A stretch of DNA of 28,660 nucleotides from Pancytospora philotis (taxonomy: Eukaryota > Microsporidia), in NCBI GenBank assembly GCA_023647555.1, contig JALRLY010000255.1, positions 1 through 28,660 on the forward strand, written 5' to 3'. Of the stretch, positions 7,844 to 17,600 are shown piece by piece. A model generated the notes under the pieces. That model saw nothing but the letters and a program-made list of their open reading frames with translations, was not told where the DNA came from and did no database searches. The translations under genes and the position numbers were made by a program. The first letter of the stretch is position 1. Each line of letters opens with the position of its first letter.

Positions 7844-8440
7844 ATGGAGAGTAAGGATCGCGTGAATTCAATTCAGGATTGCCTGAACTATTCCGGTTGT
7901 AAGAGTAAACTCTCGTGCATCCGCTACACGATAATGCTGAAGGTCATAGTCACAGTTCTGAAGATGGCAAGCACTTGCGCCATACTTTACATAAAATGCG
8001 ATGATAGAGTCAAGATGTCGACAAAAATATTTCTAGGTGTGTACTGTGTAATAAATACCGCCAGTACTATAAGGTTCGTCTACAATAACCGTAGGTTTTT
8101 TCAGATGCATTGCTTCAATGAATACGAGGATAATAGCAACAGATTGCTGATAAACAACTGCTTCAAAGCAATAATGTTTACTTGGTATATCATTGGCAAC
8201 TTCTGGATCCAAGAGTATGATGTATACAGAGTTACAAACCCACTTTTATACTACCCAAGCTCTTACTGGATTTTATTCTGGTTATCCTTATTTATCGCAC
8301 TGCTGCAGGTCCTCGGCATGCTCTTTGCCATCGTGGACTTCGTAGAACTGAAGCTTAAGGCTATCAGCTATTCATTACTACGTGCTATACCGATGCCGAA
8401 AACAAGTTCTTCTGATAGCAAACACAATAAATTCAATTAG
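7844..8440 (+). CDS. Orphan four-helix membrane protein, 198 aa
   Basis: A hydrophobic protein with four likely membrane helices at about residues 28-50, 61-80, 106-122 and 141-166, and a polar, serine- and lysine-rich C-terminal tail. The block TWYIIGNFWI, then a polar stretch, then PLLYYPSSYWILFWLSLF, recalls the membrane region that precedes the RING finger in some plant and fungal membrane ubiquitin ligases. No RING cysteines follow here, so a ligase function is not claimed. The start is the first in-frame ATG; an earlier ATG (7825) ends after nine codons. AATAAA at 8426-8431 lies inside the last codons. Codon use is much less GC-rich than in the housekeeping genes, as with the other island genes. 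Confidence 0.65.
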   Translation: MESKDRVNSIQDCLNYSGCKSKLSCIRYTIMLKVIVTVLKMASTCAILYIKCDDRVKMSTKIFLGVYCVINTASTIRFVYNNRRFFQMHCFNEYEDNSNRLLINNCFKAIMFTWYIIGNFWIQEYDVYRVTNPLLYYPSSYWILFWLSLFIALLQVLGMLFAIVDFVELKLKAISYSLLRAIPMPKTSSSDSKHNKFN

Positions 8441-8781
8441 CCAATGCCAGCTTAGCGTTTTAATGCGGAAAATACTGCGTAAATCACGCTTCAAAAGTGC
8501 GAGATAATGTATAAAGTCTTTCGAGTCATGTTTCATGCCCGGAATTGGTCTCAAAGTTATGAGATTATGTGAAATCTCCCACTCGTACCTAAGCACGCCC
8601 GTTAAAATTTAAGCTTACATTCGTCGTAAGTTTGACGTATTTGGCAATCCAGATGTGCAGTCGCATGATGATAATTCAGTGCGCACATTCTTAACTACCT
8701 TTCATTAAAGCGGTATAGTATGATAATGAAAAGGGAAGATCATGTACACCCTCATAGAGCATGGCATTAAAATGCTTGAGC

Positions 8782-9027
8782 TCAATATGATATAACGCGA
8801 GAAATACTCGGGTCAAAGAGTGACTCGAAACGTGTGCGCCCAGACTCCTCGATTTTGTAGGGTCTATCCCAGACGGTCGTGCTCAGGAAGATGCGTAAGA
8901 GCTTCTCTATCACATATCCATACAGGTACCTATCCAAATGACAACCAGCGGCCGCGGTGAAATGGGCACAGCAGAAGTGAGCAAAACACGTTTGGCTGAC
9001 TGAAATATTGGACAACCTTGGATTCAC
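8782..9027 (-). pseudogene. Possible decayed reading frame, second LSTTVW copy
   Basis: An 81-codon minus-strand frame preceded directly by a stop and containing no ATG at all. It includes YVIEKLLRIFLSTTVWDRPY, which lines up with YSKAMLSSTLLSTTVWMFHS in the frame near 7500 on the same strand. The similarity is short and may be chance. If real, both are remains of one multicopy gene. Confidence 0.2.
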
Positions 9028-9146
9028 TCACTTGTTCTATGCTGCGCTATTCAGTCACTGCTATACTCAAATGGTAAAGACAATATGCACACTCTGCTAT
9101 TATGCTACGATGTGCCATCAGTCCGCAGGCGCAGTAAATTTCATAT

Positions 9147-9155
9147 AAAAATTTT
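9147..9155 (+). promoter_or_regulatory. AAATTT element of the first paralog
   Basis: AAAAATTTT ends four bases before the ATG at 9160. It supports that start over the in-frame ATG at 9085. Confidence 0.5.
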
Positions 9156-9159
9156 ACCG

Positions 9160-9915
9160 ATGTTCGCTGTAATACAGCGGATGCTAGCAGTCCTGGTAAC
9201 TGGGTCGCGCGCCGGTGCATCACCAGATCTGCGCGTGTCGCAAACAGACGCGGCAGATCTGCGCACTTTGGAACAGCTTGTAACACGATGCCAGGAGCAC
9301 GAGATTGATGCGTTCGCTACGGTCCGGCCCGAAAAGAGCTGTGGATGCACACACGAAATGTCAACCATGGCTGGCAAGAAACGGTACGTATTATGCACTG
9401 TGTACAACGTACCTGATTTCAGTTCTCCTGGGACGAAGCTAATAGATCGGTGCAGATCCCACTCAGCAGGGCTGCTGGATATGCTGAGCTTTGAGGAGTT
9501 GGTTTTTTTACGAGGGATAGTCACTCGTGAAAATGCTTTATACCCGGGTAGCACCACCGGTGCTGGTAGCTGCCCGCGCGCCAGCGCATATGAGTGCAGT
9601 ATAAGAGACTCGTGCTACAACTTGGCAGTTATTGAGAAGAAGCTAAATTGCGCCCTTGAAGAACTAATGAATGCACCGCTGTATTTGTTGGTCTTTTGGT
9701 ACGAAAAGTGGGTTAGCATAGATAGTCTGCCCCGGTATATAGCCAAGAGGTATGCAGATAAGAAAAAAGAAGAATTGCGACAAGATATGGAGGTTATACG
9801 CGGTTACCGCGATGGAGTCGCGCACACCCTAGGGTGGAGAACAAGGGCAAGGATTGCGCTTAATGCCATGGGAGAGCTGCATGAGAGCAAGCGTTTATCG
9901 TCGAAAGTTGAATAA
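9160..9915 (+). CDS. Orphan leader-sharing paralog 1, 251 aa
   Basis: One of two tandem paralogs. Residues 1-22 (MFAVIQRMLAVLVTG then SRAGASP) match the second gene at 17 of 22 positions. The rest matches weakly but in order: RTLEQLVTRCQE with RTLDKLYTKCKE, VRPE, LDMLSFEELVFLRGIVT with LDLFNFRELIFLRRMVT, and PRYIAKRY with RDYIIERY. The leader has a short hydrophobic core (MLAVLV) followed by small residues, so it could be a signal or targeting peptide, though an Arg at position 7 and the short core make it non-standard. No domain is recognised. The middle is cysteine-containing and the C-terminus is basic. AAAAATTTT just before the ATG fixes the start; the stop overlaps AATAAA. Both features suggest an expressed gene. 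Confidence 0.72.
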   Translation: MFAVIQRMLAVLVTGSRAGASPDLRVSQTDAADLRTLEQLVTRCQEHEIDAFATVRPEKSCGCTHEMSTMAGKKRYVLCTVYNVPDFSSPGTKLIDRCRSHSAGLLDMLSFEELVFLRGIVTRENALYPGSTTGAGSCPRASAYECSIRDSCYNLAVIEKKLNCALEELMNAPLYLLVFWYEKWVSIDSLPRYIAKRYADKKKEELRQDMEVIRGYRDGVAHTLGWRTRARIALNAMGELHESKRLSSKVE

Positions 9916-9916
9916 A
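9911..9916 (+). terminator. AATAAA overlapping the stop of paralog 1
   Basis: GAA-TAA-A at the gene end makes AATAAA, with the stop codon inside the signal. Confidence 0.5.
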
Positions 9917-10259
9917 CTCTCTTGTGGTGTGATTTTAAATTATTGTTCGGATTTTCTATACACGCCAGCACCCTCCTCGACTAGTCTCGAGTGGCACGGT
10001 TAGCGGTAAGCTTCCGCATCAGCCAAGGCATCTATTTTGCGTATACGCTTCTTGCGACGGTGCACCACTACTCCATCTCAGCCGCAACGTACGGTCCAAT
10101 ATTAACGCTGTATGCTAATTAAACATCTCACTAGCATCGAAGCACATCTAACCCACCACAAACGACTTAGCAGCAGCGGCTCAATACCACCGAACTTCAG
10201 TAGATAGTCTTTGCGCGCAAATGCAGCGTCGCGACAAGTCAGCGCTTCGCTGTCGGAGT
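9917..10259. other. Spacer between the paralogs
   Basis: About 340 bases with no gene recognised. It is not obviously similar to the spacer upstream of paralog 1, so the two genes do not look like a recent tandem duplication with flanks. It contains CTGTATGCTAA near 10108, a word that recurs in several other spacers. Confidence 0.4.
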
Positions 10260-10267
10260 AAAATTTT
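10260..10267 (+). promoter_or_regulatory. AAATTT element of the second paralog
   Basis: AAAATTTT, 18 bases upstream of the ATG at 10286. Confidence 0.5.
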
Positions 10268-10285
10268 CTTGAAAACCTAACCCCC

Positions 10286-11068
10286 ATGTTCGCTATTGCG
10301 CAGCAGATGCTAGCGGTGTTCGTAACAGGGTCGCGTGCTGGCGCGGCACCAGAGGCGATGGAGCAAGGATCGGGGCGTTGTAATCCGGGTGGCTGTATAG
10401 TACTGAACGACGACGACCAACGTACCCTGGACAAGCTCTATACAAAGTGCAAGGAATACACGCCTAGAAACTTCGTCAGGCCCGAGCTAGGCTCATCAGG
10501 GCCGATTTTTGAGCGTCGCATAGCCGATGCGAATCTGGCGCACAAAATGCAATACGTTTACGACTCGATACGCGATTCTCATGACGCGAAATACCCCAAT
10601 TATAAGTTTATAACGCGAGTGTTAACCCGCCAAATAGTGCAGCTGGATCTGTTCAATTTTAGGGAGTTGATATTTTTGAGGAGAATGGTCACTTTTGAAT
10701 CTTCGGTGGATATTAACAGCACCACAAATACTAGTGAGTACTCGCTGGCCAGTATGTTTGGACAAATTGCAGGAAACTTGGCTGACGGTCTTGACATTTT
10801 CAAAAATAAAGTAGAACGCGCCATTAAAGACCTATTGGAAGAGAATCACATAGATTTGTTCTCACACTACAGGGAGTATATTGGATTTGTTGATATGCGA
10901 GATTATATAATTGAGAGATATGGCACGAACCTGTCTAAACTATGTGCTGATAGGCGAGAATTAGAGAAAATCTATCATAAAGAGGCTCCGAAGCGTTCAA
11001 AAGAGTTGCTTGACATAGCTGCGATAATGGCGAAGCGCGAAAATGAACTGTCAGCGCCTAAAGAATAA
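10286..11068 (+). CDS. Orphan leader-sharing paralog 2, 260 aa
   Basis: Second member of the tandem pair. It has the same leader (MFAIAQQMLAVFVTG, then SRAGAAP) followed by a divergent body. Within the leader codons many differences between the two genes are synonymous (for example GCA/GCG, GTC/GTG, ACT/ACA, CGC/CGT, GGT/GGC), which points to selection on the peptide and not to recent copying of DNA. The body looks mainly helical, with FNFRELIFLRRMVT near the middle and charged helices to the end (RRELEKIYHKEAPKRSKELL). No domain is recognised. AAAATTTT lies upstream of the ATG, and AATAAA overlaps the stop. A role at the host interface or in secretion is possible for such a lineage-specific family, but this is inference only. 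Confidence 0.75.
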   Translation: MFAIAQQMLAVFVTGSRAGAAPEAMEQGSGRCNPGGCIVLNDDDQRTLDKLYTKCKEYTPRNFVRPELGSSGPIFERRIADANLAHKMQYVYDSIRDSHDAKYPNYKFITRVLTRQIVQLDLFNFRELIFLRRMVTFESSVDINSTTNTSEYSLASMFGQIAGNLADGLDIFKNKVERAIKDLLEENHIDLFSHYREYIGFVDMRDYIIERYGTNLSKLCADRRELEKIYHKEAPKRSKELLDIAAIMAKRENELSAPKE

Positions 11069-11069
11069 A
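11064..11069 (+). terminator. AATAAA overlapping the stop of paralog 2
   Basis: GAA-TAA-A again forms AATAAA across the stop codon. Confidence 0.5.
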
Positions 11070-11166
11070 TTAGCTTTGCTTAAAAATCGTGTTAGAAGAG
11101 CTTCAGGCTTTGGCGAAGGGGAATAGAAATATTGCACGGCACTGTATGTTAGATGGATGCAGTTAT

Positions 11167-11205
11167 AGCCTACGCATACAGGCACTCTAATAGGCTGCTG
11201 TATGC
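11167..11205. repeat. Interleaved inverted repeat (pseudoknot topology)
   Basis: Two perfect complementary pairs are interleaved: AGCCTA (11167-11172) with TAGGCT (11191-11196), and GCATACAG (11174-11181) with CTGTATGC (11198-11205). The order a-b-a'-b' is that of an H-type pseudoknot if transcribed, with GCACTCTAA between. It lies in the spacer between paralog 2 and the 3' end of the polymerase gene. Confidence 0.6.
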
Positions 11206-11321
11206 TTGTATCGAATTATGTGTGAAACAGCGCCGTGCGCCGTGATAGCCGTTTAAAACGTATAATGCCAGAACTACTTTACTCTTTGACTCAAAGTTGG
11301 TTTTCAAGACAGCCTGCGCAG

Positions 11322-14297
11322 CTACCATGAAAGCCCACGCACCTTGGCGAGTTTCTCCTGCAGCGGCGAAAGCTCTTTGATGAGCTTTGTGCGCTTGTAC
11401 CAGATGGGGCAGATCCTATTGATGCAGAGCACCTCGTTCACGACGCTTCCCTGGCAGCGCTGGCACTCCACCCAACACTTGTTGTAGGTCGCGGTTTTCT
11501 CGTTGTACCTCTGCAGCAGCGCGGCGTAGTGCGTGTAGAAGTCCTTGCGGCAGTGGGTGCAGAGGATGCTACCTGCGCGGCGGCAGCCGATGCACTCCTC
11601 GAGCGTCTTGACAAACGAGTTCATCGGCCCGTGCATCGCGGTGCTCTGCGCGATGACCGTGGTGTGCTCGCCGTGGAAGAGCGCGGACACGTTGTCCATG
11701 ATGGGCTCGAACAGCCGGTGCACAGGCTTGGTCAGCTGCTGCTCGATGTAGTACTCCTTGTCGATCGGCAGCGAGTTCTCCAGCACGTACACCGGGTCCT
11801 CGCTCTTCTCGTACGCCAGGCTCTTCTTGTCGCCCTTCACGATCACGTACGGGATCCGGTCCCCGATGGACACCTGCATCCCCCGCCTCCGCAGCTTGTC
11901 CGCCAGCTCCGTGTGCGTCTGCTTCGTCGCGTAGTGCTCCTTGGTGTAGGTCTTCGATATAATCAGCTGGCTGAGGTCGATCTGCTCCAGGTAGAGCTTC
12001 CGGACCGTCTCCTTCACGTAGTCGATGGCGCCGCTCACGTCCTTGTGCAGGAGGATGCGGTCGAGGCAGGTCTGGATCACGTCCTTCACGAGCTCGCAGT
12101 TGTCGCGCCGGACGGTCTCGATCCCCTTCGTGTCGATGCGGTCGGGGCGCTCCGTGTTGGTGTAGATGACCCCCGCGTACCGCTTCTTGTTCATAAGCAG
12201 GTACGGGTAGTAGACCTTCTCGAACTCCAGCGAGATGGGCCGGTCGAACGTGCTCGTCACGCGCGCGGCGATCTCCTTCGCGGCGTCGAAGGTTTCGCAC
12301 AGCCGCTGCTTCTCCTCCGCCTTGGCGCCGTTCTCCCTCCAGGCCATGCGGATCATCACGGAGTCCGTGTCGCCGTAGATGACGGTGGAGTCGTACGGGT
12401 AGCCGTTCGCGGTGCAGAAGTGCGACTCGATCAGCTTGCGGGTGTGGACGATCATCTCGCGCCCGAAGGCCGTCGTGCTCTGCGAGATTGCGTAGCAGGG
12501 CAGATGGCCGGTCGGCGAGCCCGTGAATCCGTAGATCGAGTTGGCGCAGACCTTGAGCGCGTTCTGCCGGCCGTCGTAGGCGCGCCGCAGATAGGGATCC
12601 GTGGTTTCCCTGAGCAGCCTCTTGGTCTCCTTGCGCGCGCGCAGCAGCGACTGCAAAATGCGCGGCAGCAGGCCCTCGCACACGCCCGGCGTGCAGAAGC
12701 GGTCGCCGGAGGGCGAGAGGACCGCGTCGATGCCCGAGTTCGCGGGGAGCAGCGTGGTGTAGCACAGGTTCTTGCTGATCATGATCGACGGGTACAGCGA
12801 CGAGAAGTCGAGCACCGCGATCGGCTCCGAGTAGAAGCCGCGTGCCGGGTCCATCACGAACGCGCCCTCGAAGCTCTCCTCGCCCGTGGTCGCGTTGATG
12901 TCGGGAATCACGAAGCCGCGGCGGTTGGCCTCGAGGCAGATCTGCGAGAACACCTTGACGGCCGAGCCGCGGGTGGAAAAGTACTCGATCGGCACGTGTG
13001 TGGCGCGCGCCAGCTCGGTGTAGTTGATGAGGATGTTGAGCTTGTCGAACAGGCGCATGGGCAGGTGGGTGTCGTGCAGGCAGTAGGACGCGATGCGCCG
13101 CCGCGTCTCGCGCGTGCCGTTCTGTAGGTCGTACATCGAGAGGTACGAGACGTCCTCCTTCTGCTCGCGCAAAAAGTGGTAGGAGACCGCATTGAGGGAG
13201 TAGGAGCGCAGCTTGTGGTCCCGCCGGATGATGTGCAGCAGATCGAAGACCAGCCGCCCGTCGATCGAGATGTCCTTGGTGTCGAACGCGCCGAAGGCGG
13301 ACGAGGACTGCTGGCGCGATATGACCTTGCAGCGCGTGGTCGTGCGGCCGAGCACGCAGAAGTCCTGGAGCCCGAGAAGCTCGGCGCGCTCCAGCAGATA
13401 CGGAAAGTCGTAGCCTTTGATGTTGTAGCCGATGATGGCGTCCGGGTCCTCGTCGTGCCAGAAGCGCGCCCACGCGACGAGCAGCTCGGCCTCGGTCTCG
13501 AAGCAGTGCACGTTTGCGCCCGGGATATCGGCCGTGTCCTTCAGGCAGAAGATGGTCTTGTGGCACTCGCTGGAGCCGAAGCGGCCCACCGTGTTCCCGA
13601 TCTGGATCACCGGGTCCTTCGACGCCACCGGGAAAGAAGTGGAGCTGCCCACCGTTTCGATGTCGAAGCTCAGGATCTTGAGCGGCAGCATGCCCATGTA
13701 CTCGCCCTCGAGCGGCAGCGGCTCGAGCATCTCGGCGAACGTGCGGATGACCTTGGTCCCGGCCGCCCTGTACGCGCACTGCGTTGCGCCGCCCGCAGAG
13801 CCGCGCACCACGCTGTGGTCCTTGATCCGCACGTAGCTCATACCGGTGATCCCGACGTCGTTCATGAAGCGCAGCGTGAACGGCACGGTCGACTCGTAGA
13901 CCTTGAAGCGCGTCCGGCGCCCGCGGCCCAGGGCAACGCCCTCCTCCAGAAACGCCTTGGCGGCGCGCAGGCACAGCGGGCTGTTGAACGTCGCCTTGTA
14001 GAACGCAGAGTCGCTCTCTGCATAGCCGTATATGCTCTTGCGCATCACCTTCTCCACGCCCATGCAGTGGCCCTTGGTGAACGAGCCCGCAAGCACCGCG
14101 CTCAGCACCTCGGGCTCCACAGGCTCGCCGTCCACGGGCTGCGCGTACAGGTACGCCATGAAGTCCAGCACCTCGACCCGGATGGGCGCGCCGTCCATCG
14201 TGTTTCCGTACATCACCACGATAGGCTTGGGGACGTCGAACGTTTCGCTGTCCACGTAGAAATCAACGTGCGTCTGAAGTACCACCAGCTCTTTCAT
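11322..14297 (-). CDS. POL3: DNA polymerase delta catalytic subunit
   Basis: A 991-residue B-family replicative polymerase. The exonuclease domain opens with LSFDIET at about 208-214 (Exo I), followed by the Exo II region IIGYNIKGYDFPYL. The polymerase domain shows motif A (DFSSLYPSIM, about 496), motif B (ALKVCANSIYGFTG) and motif C (YGDTDSV, about 640), with the delta-type KKRYAG block after it. The C-terminus has two cysteine clusters: CIGC and CTHC, the zinc-binding CysA, then CQRC with C..RICPIW, the CysB module that binds a 4Fe-4S cluster and accessory subunits. All catalytic aspartates expected in these motifs are present. It acts in lagging-strand synthesis and proofreading. Length is slightly below the usual 1,050-1,100. 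AAATTTTT precedes the ATG on the minus strand. Confidence 0.96.
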   Translation of the reverse strand: MKELVVLQTHVDFYVDSETFDVPKPIVVMYGNTMDGAPIRVEVLDFMAYLYAQPVDGEPVEPEVLSAVLAGSFTKGHCMGVEKVMRKSIYGYAESDSAFYKATFNSPLCLRAAKAFLEEGVALGRGRRTRFKVYESTVPFTLRFMNDVGITGMSYVRIKDHSVVRGSAGGATQCAYRAAGTKVIRTFAEMLEPLPLEGEYMGMLPLKILSFDIETVGSSTSFPVASKDPVIQIGNTVGRFGSSECHKTIFCLKDTADIPGANVHCFETEAELLVAWARFWHDEDPDAIIGYNIKGYDFPYLLERAELLGLQDFCVLGRTTTRCKVISRQQSSSAFGAFDTKDISIDGRLVFDLLHIIRRDHKLRSYSLNAVSYHFLREQKEDVSYLSMYDLQNGTRETRRRIASYCLHDTHLPMRLFDKLNILINYTELARATHVPIEYFSTRGSAVKVFSQICLEANRRGFVIPDINATTGEESFEGAFVMDPARGFYSEPIAVLDFSSLYPSIMISKNLCYTTLLPANSGIDAVLSPSGDRFCTPGVCEGLLPRILQSLLRARKETKRLLRETTDPYLRRAYDGRQNALKVCANSIYGFTGSPTGHLPCYAISQSTTAFGREMIVHTRKLIESHFCTANGYPYDSTVIYGDTDSVMIRMAWRENGAKAEEKQRLCETFDAAKEIAARVTSTFDRPISLEFEKVYYPYLLMNKKRYAGVIYTNTERPDRIDTKGIETVRRDNCELVKDVIQTCLDRILLHKDVSGAIDYVKETVRKLYLEQIDLSQLIISKTYTKEHYATKQTHTELADKLRRRGMQVSIGDRIPYVIVKGDKKSLAYEKSEDPVYVLENSLPIDKEYYIEQQLTKPVHRLFEPIMDNVSALFHGEHTTVIAQSTAMHGPMNSFVKTLEECIGCRRAGSILCTHCRKDFYTHYAALLQRYNEKTATYNKCWVECQRCQGSVVNEVLCINRICPIWYKRTKLIKELSPLQEKLAKVRGLSW

Positions 14298-14304
14298 GAG
14301 GCGT

Positions 14305-14312
14305 AAAAATTT
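14305..14312 (-). promoter_or_regulatory. AAATTT element of the Pol delta gene
   Basis: AAATTTTT on the minus strand, seven bases upstream of the ATG at 14297. Confidence 0.5.
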
Positions 14313-14603
14313 CCCAGCCCAAGGGCTTGCCAGCGGCGCGCCGCGGATTCAGGTAAATTGCAAGCACTGGTCGGCGCTGCTATTTCAATAGTACAGATGC
14401 TTTTATAACCCGCATCCGTTACAAACCACAAGTACTTTTCATTTGCTTTATTTTTAGTGGCCGTGGCGCATGCCGCTCAGAGCCACCAGGATGGGCGTGC
14501 GTCCGAGAGACAGCAACTAGCAGCAGCTCATAGAGCTATGACGGCATGCCATGCGCGCCTACGTCATCCTCGAGCTACGCCCGCGCACGGAAGCACAGGG
14601 CCC
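14313..14603. other. Divergent spacer upstream of the P-type ATPase-like gene
   Basis: No AAATTT element is seen close to the chosen start at 14604. The open frame continues upstream to 14457 without resemblance to the family. A further in-frame ATG is at 14538. Confidence 0.4.
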
Positions 14604-17600
14604 ATGGAAAACAAATGCACAGAGCACGAAATGAGCATCGCAGAGCTCACCAAGACGTACGAGGGCGCGCAGGAGACTGCGAAGGGCTACCGCGGGCTCA
14701 GTGCTGCTGAGGCGGCGGCAGGGAGCAGAAGAAACGCCAGCGCGTACAGCTGGCAGGTGCGCGCGCACATCGCCGAGCAGCTCAGGGAAATCGTGCTCGA
14801 GCCGATCAACGTGCTGATGTTCACCGTGTGCGGCGTGCTGGTCATGATCTACATCATCTCGCCCGAGGAGAAGGAGCACCTTGCCGCCTGCATATTCACG
14901 GTGGTGATCATGGTGCTGAACATCATCCACGAGGTGTACAACCAGCAGAAGCTGCGGCGCATCGTGCGCTCCAACAAGTCACAGCGCACCGAGCGGGTGT
15001 ACCGCGACGGGGCGCGGCAGATGCTGGGCAGGGAGGAGGTTGTGCCTGGCGACGTGATCGCATTCAAGCGCGGCGACGTCGTGCATGCGGACTGCCGGCT
15101 GATACACGCAGAGGAGCTGGAGGTCGATGCGTCCGTGCTGAGCGGCAGCCCTGACCCGCTGCGCAAGAACACGGCGCCCTTCCATGGCGCGCACTGCGAC
15201 TCGCCCAATATGCTGTTCGAGAGCAACGTTGTGCTGCGCGGCGGGGGCGTGGCGGTGGTGCTGCGCGTGGGCGGCGACACCGTGCTGGCGCGGCTGAGCA
15301 GCCAGGCTTCGGCCAGAAAGACCGCGTTCTCCACCGACATAGACACGTTCTTCAGCACCTCGTTCATTCTAGCCACGCTGATAACCGTGCTGCTCGTGGT
15401 CTACTGCATCTTTTTCGGCTACACCTTCATCCAGCTTGCGTCCATCGCCGTGTCCGTGTACATCTCCGTGCTGCCGGAGGGGATCCCGTCGCTCATGAAG
15501 CTGCTTCTGTACTGCGGTGCGCTGAAGCTCCGCGGGCGCGACATTCTGGTATGCGACATCAACGCGATCCAGCGCTGCTCAGAGATATCCGTCCTCTGCA
15601 TCGACAAGGCCGCGCTGGTGGTCCCCGACGAGCTCATATGCGAGATCGTCTACGACGGCAACCGAATGATCGGGGTCGAGTCGGCCTTCCAAGACGGAGG
15701 CGCCGAGGAGCTCGCGTATCTGCGCGTGGTGGGCGAGGTCTGCTACCTGGTGGGCCGCACAGCGCTGGCGGAGCACAGCCGCGCGGCCCTGGACGACGCT
15801 GCGCACAAGGCCGACCCGCATTACGACCTGGGCGTCATATGCGAGGCGCTCCTCGCGCACGGAAAGGCCAGTCGCGCGCAGTTCGAAACCACAGACAGTT
15901 CGGAGACAACGCACAGCCAGCTGACCGATGATGGGGTGCTGTTCACCGTAGTTGATAAGCAGCGCTATAAGGTGCTCTACGCGGTGGCGAACCCCGAGCA
16001 GCTGGTCGCTAAGTGCCGGTCGCGGATCAAGCGCGGCAGCGTGCAGCGACTGAACAGCTTCCGGCGCCGGAGCATGGTCGATGTATTCAAGAAGTTCAGC
16101 AAGCACGGCTACCGGCTGGTCGGGCTCGCATGCGCATCCCTTTCGGCGTCCGCGACGGACTACGACAGAAAGAAGCTGACTTTCGTCGCGTACATGTGCC
16201 TGAAAGAGCGGACCAAGGACGATGCAGCGCTGGTGCTGGACCTCGCGCAGGCCTCGGGCATCAAGGTGTGCATCGTGCACCGCGGCGCCCGGGAAGGGCT
16301 GCAGGGCATGGGCGACGACCTGCTGGACAGCCTGGATACCTGCGCGCACATTGAGGAGCGCGGCGAAGGCGAAGGAAGCGGTAGCTTTGCCACAAACTCT
16401 CCAAGGTACACGCGCAGCGGGAAAATGCCGGCGCGGCAGCCAGGGAGCTTCTCGAACATCAAGGGATTCATCGACACGAGCCTCAGTCGGCTGGCGATCT
16501 ACGAGGCTTCTTGCGGCGCGCTCAGCGAGGCCATCCAGAACGCGCAGCTCGGCTCTGCGCTGCTCGTTTGCCGCGCGGGGCGCGAGCAGAAGGGAGACCT
16601 TGTGGAGCAATTCCAGGCGGCCGGGCACGTCGTTGCGTACTGCGGGAACGGCGAGGACGACCTGGCTGCGCTCGGTAACGCAGACGTGGCATTCACGTGC
16701 GAGGGCGCAGCGCCGATATGCAAAGAGCGCGCCTCGATTGTGCTGCGCGAGAAGGAGATGAGCGGCCTGATCTACAGCCTCGAGGAGGGCCGGCTCTACT
16801 TCGTGAACCTGCAGAAAGCCATACGCTACATTATGATGCACATCACACCGCAGATGGTGGCGCTGTCGTTTTTCGTTTTTCTGGAAGTCCCGCTGCCAAT
16901 CTCGCCCATTTTGCTCATCTTCCTGGACTACCTCATCGAGGTGCTGCCGGCCATCTACTTTGCCTACGAGGACCCGGAGTACAACCTCATCACCGCCGGG
17001 CCGAAGAGCTTCTGCTCGAGCCAGAAGGACTTCGTGGTCAACATGGGCGCACGCGGTGGCTCGCGCATGGCAGCGATGCGCTCGTACCTCTCGCGGCTCG
17101 CGAACACCATAAACAACGAGTCGCTCTACTCCCGGCCGCTCCTCAGATCGAGCGTGTTCGAAACGGGCCTGATCACGTCGTTCAGCTGCCTCGTGTCTTT
17201 CTCGCTTGCGCTGTACCTCTGCGGCGTGCCGCTCTCGCACCAGTTCTTCGTTTCTGGCGAGCACTTCAGGTACCATGCCCACGATCTCGATCTCGGCGCG
17301 GGCGTGGTCATCAATTCGGAGCAGCAGCTGTACATCCTCTACAGGGCGCAGTCGACCTTCTTCCTGAGTCTTGTCATCTGCCAGATCGCCAACCTGATCA
17401 TCTGCAGGCGCAGCGTGAAGCTCGTTTCGTCGAACTTCTTCGAAAACCCGCGGCCGCTGATACTCTCGCTCGCGGGCGCCGCGGTGTCCTGTCTGCTGAT
17501 CTACATGCCGTGGTTCGAGGACTTCCTGCTGATTCGCAAGCCGGTGCTGCTCGCGCTGACGGTCCCGCTTTGCGCCGCTGTCCTGCTCATCGCTATCGAC

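Larger units (their letters stand above)
8441..9159. other. Intergenic stretch of the island
   Basis: About 0.7 kb with no intact gene. It contains repeated words (GCGAGATAATGT at 8499 and ATGAGATTATGT at 8559) and the start-less minus-strand frame at 9027-8782. Nothing else is recognised. Confidence 0.4.

Noticed and set aside
8995..9030. Possible short intron GTGAGT...TTTCAG on the minus strand
   Set aside because: No convincing exon on either side, and the donor is not the usual GTAAGT.
11529..13127. 532-codon plus-strand frame antisense to Pol delta
   Set aside because: Antisense shadow; leucine/valine/arginine-rich translation without motifs.
11569..13974. 801-codon minus-strand frame inside the polymerase gene
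   Set aside because: Shadow of the Pol delta frame; low-complexity Arg/Ala/Gly-rich translation caused by GC-rich third positions, with no domain.
14457..14603. N-terminal extension of the ATPase-like frame
   Set aside because: The frame head is GTG, the extra residues show no family resemblance, and homology starts at the ATG at 14604.
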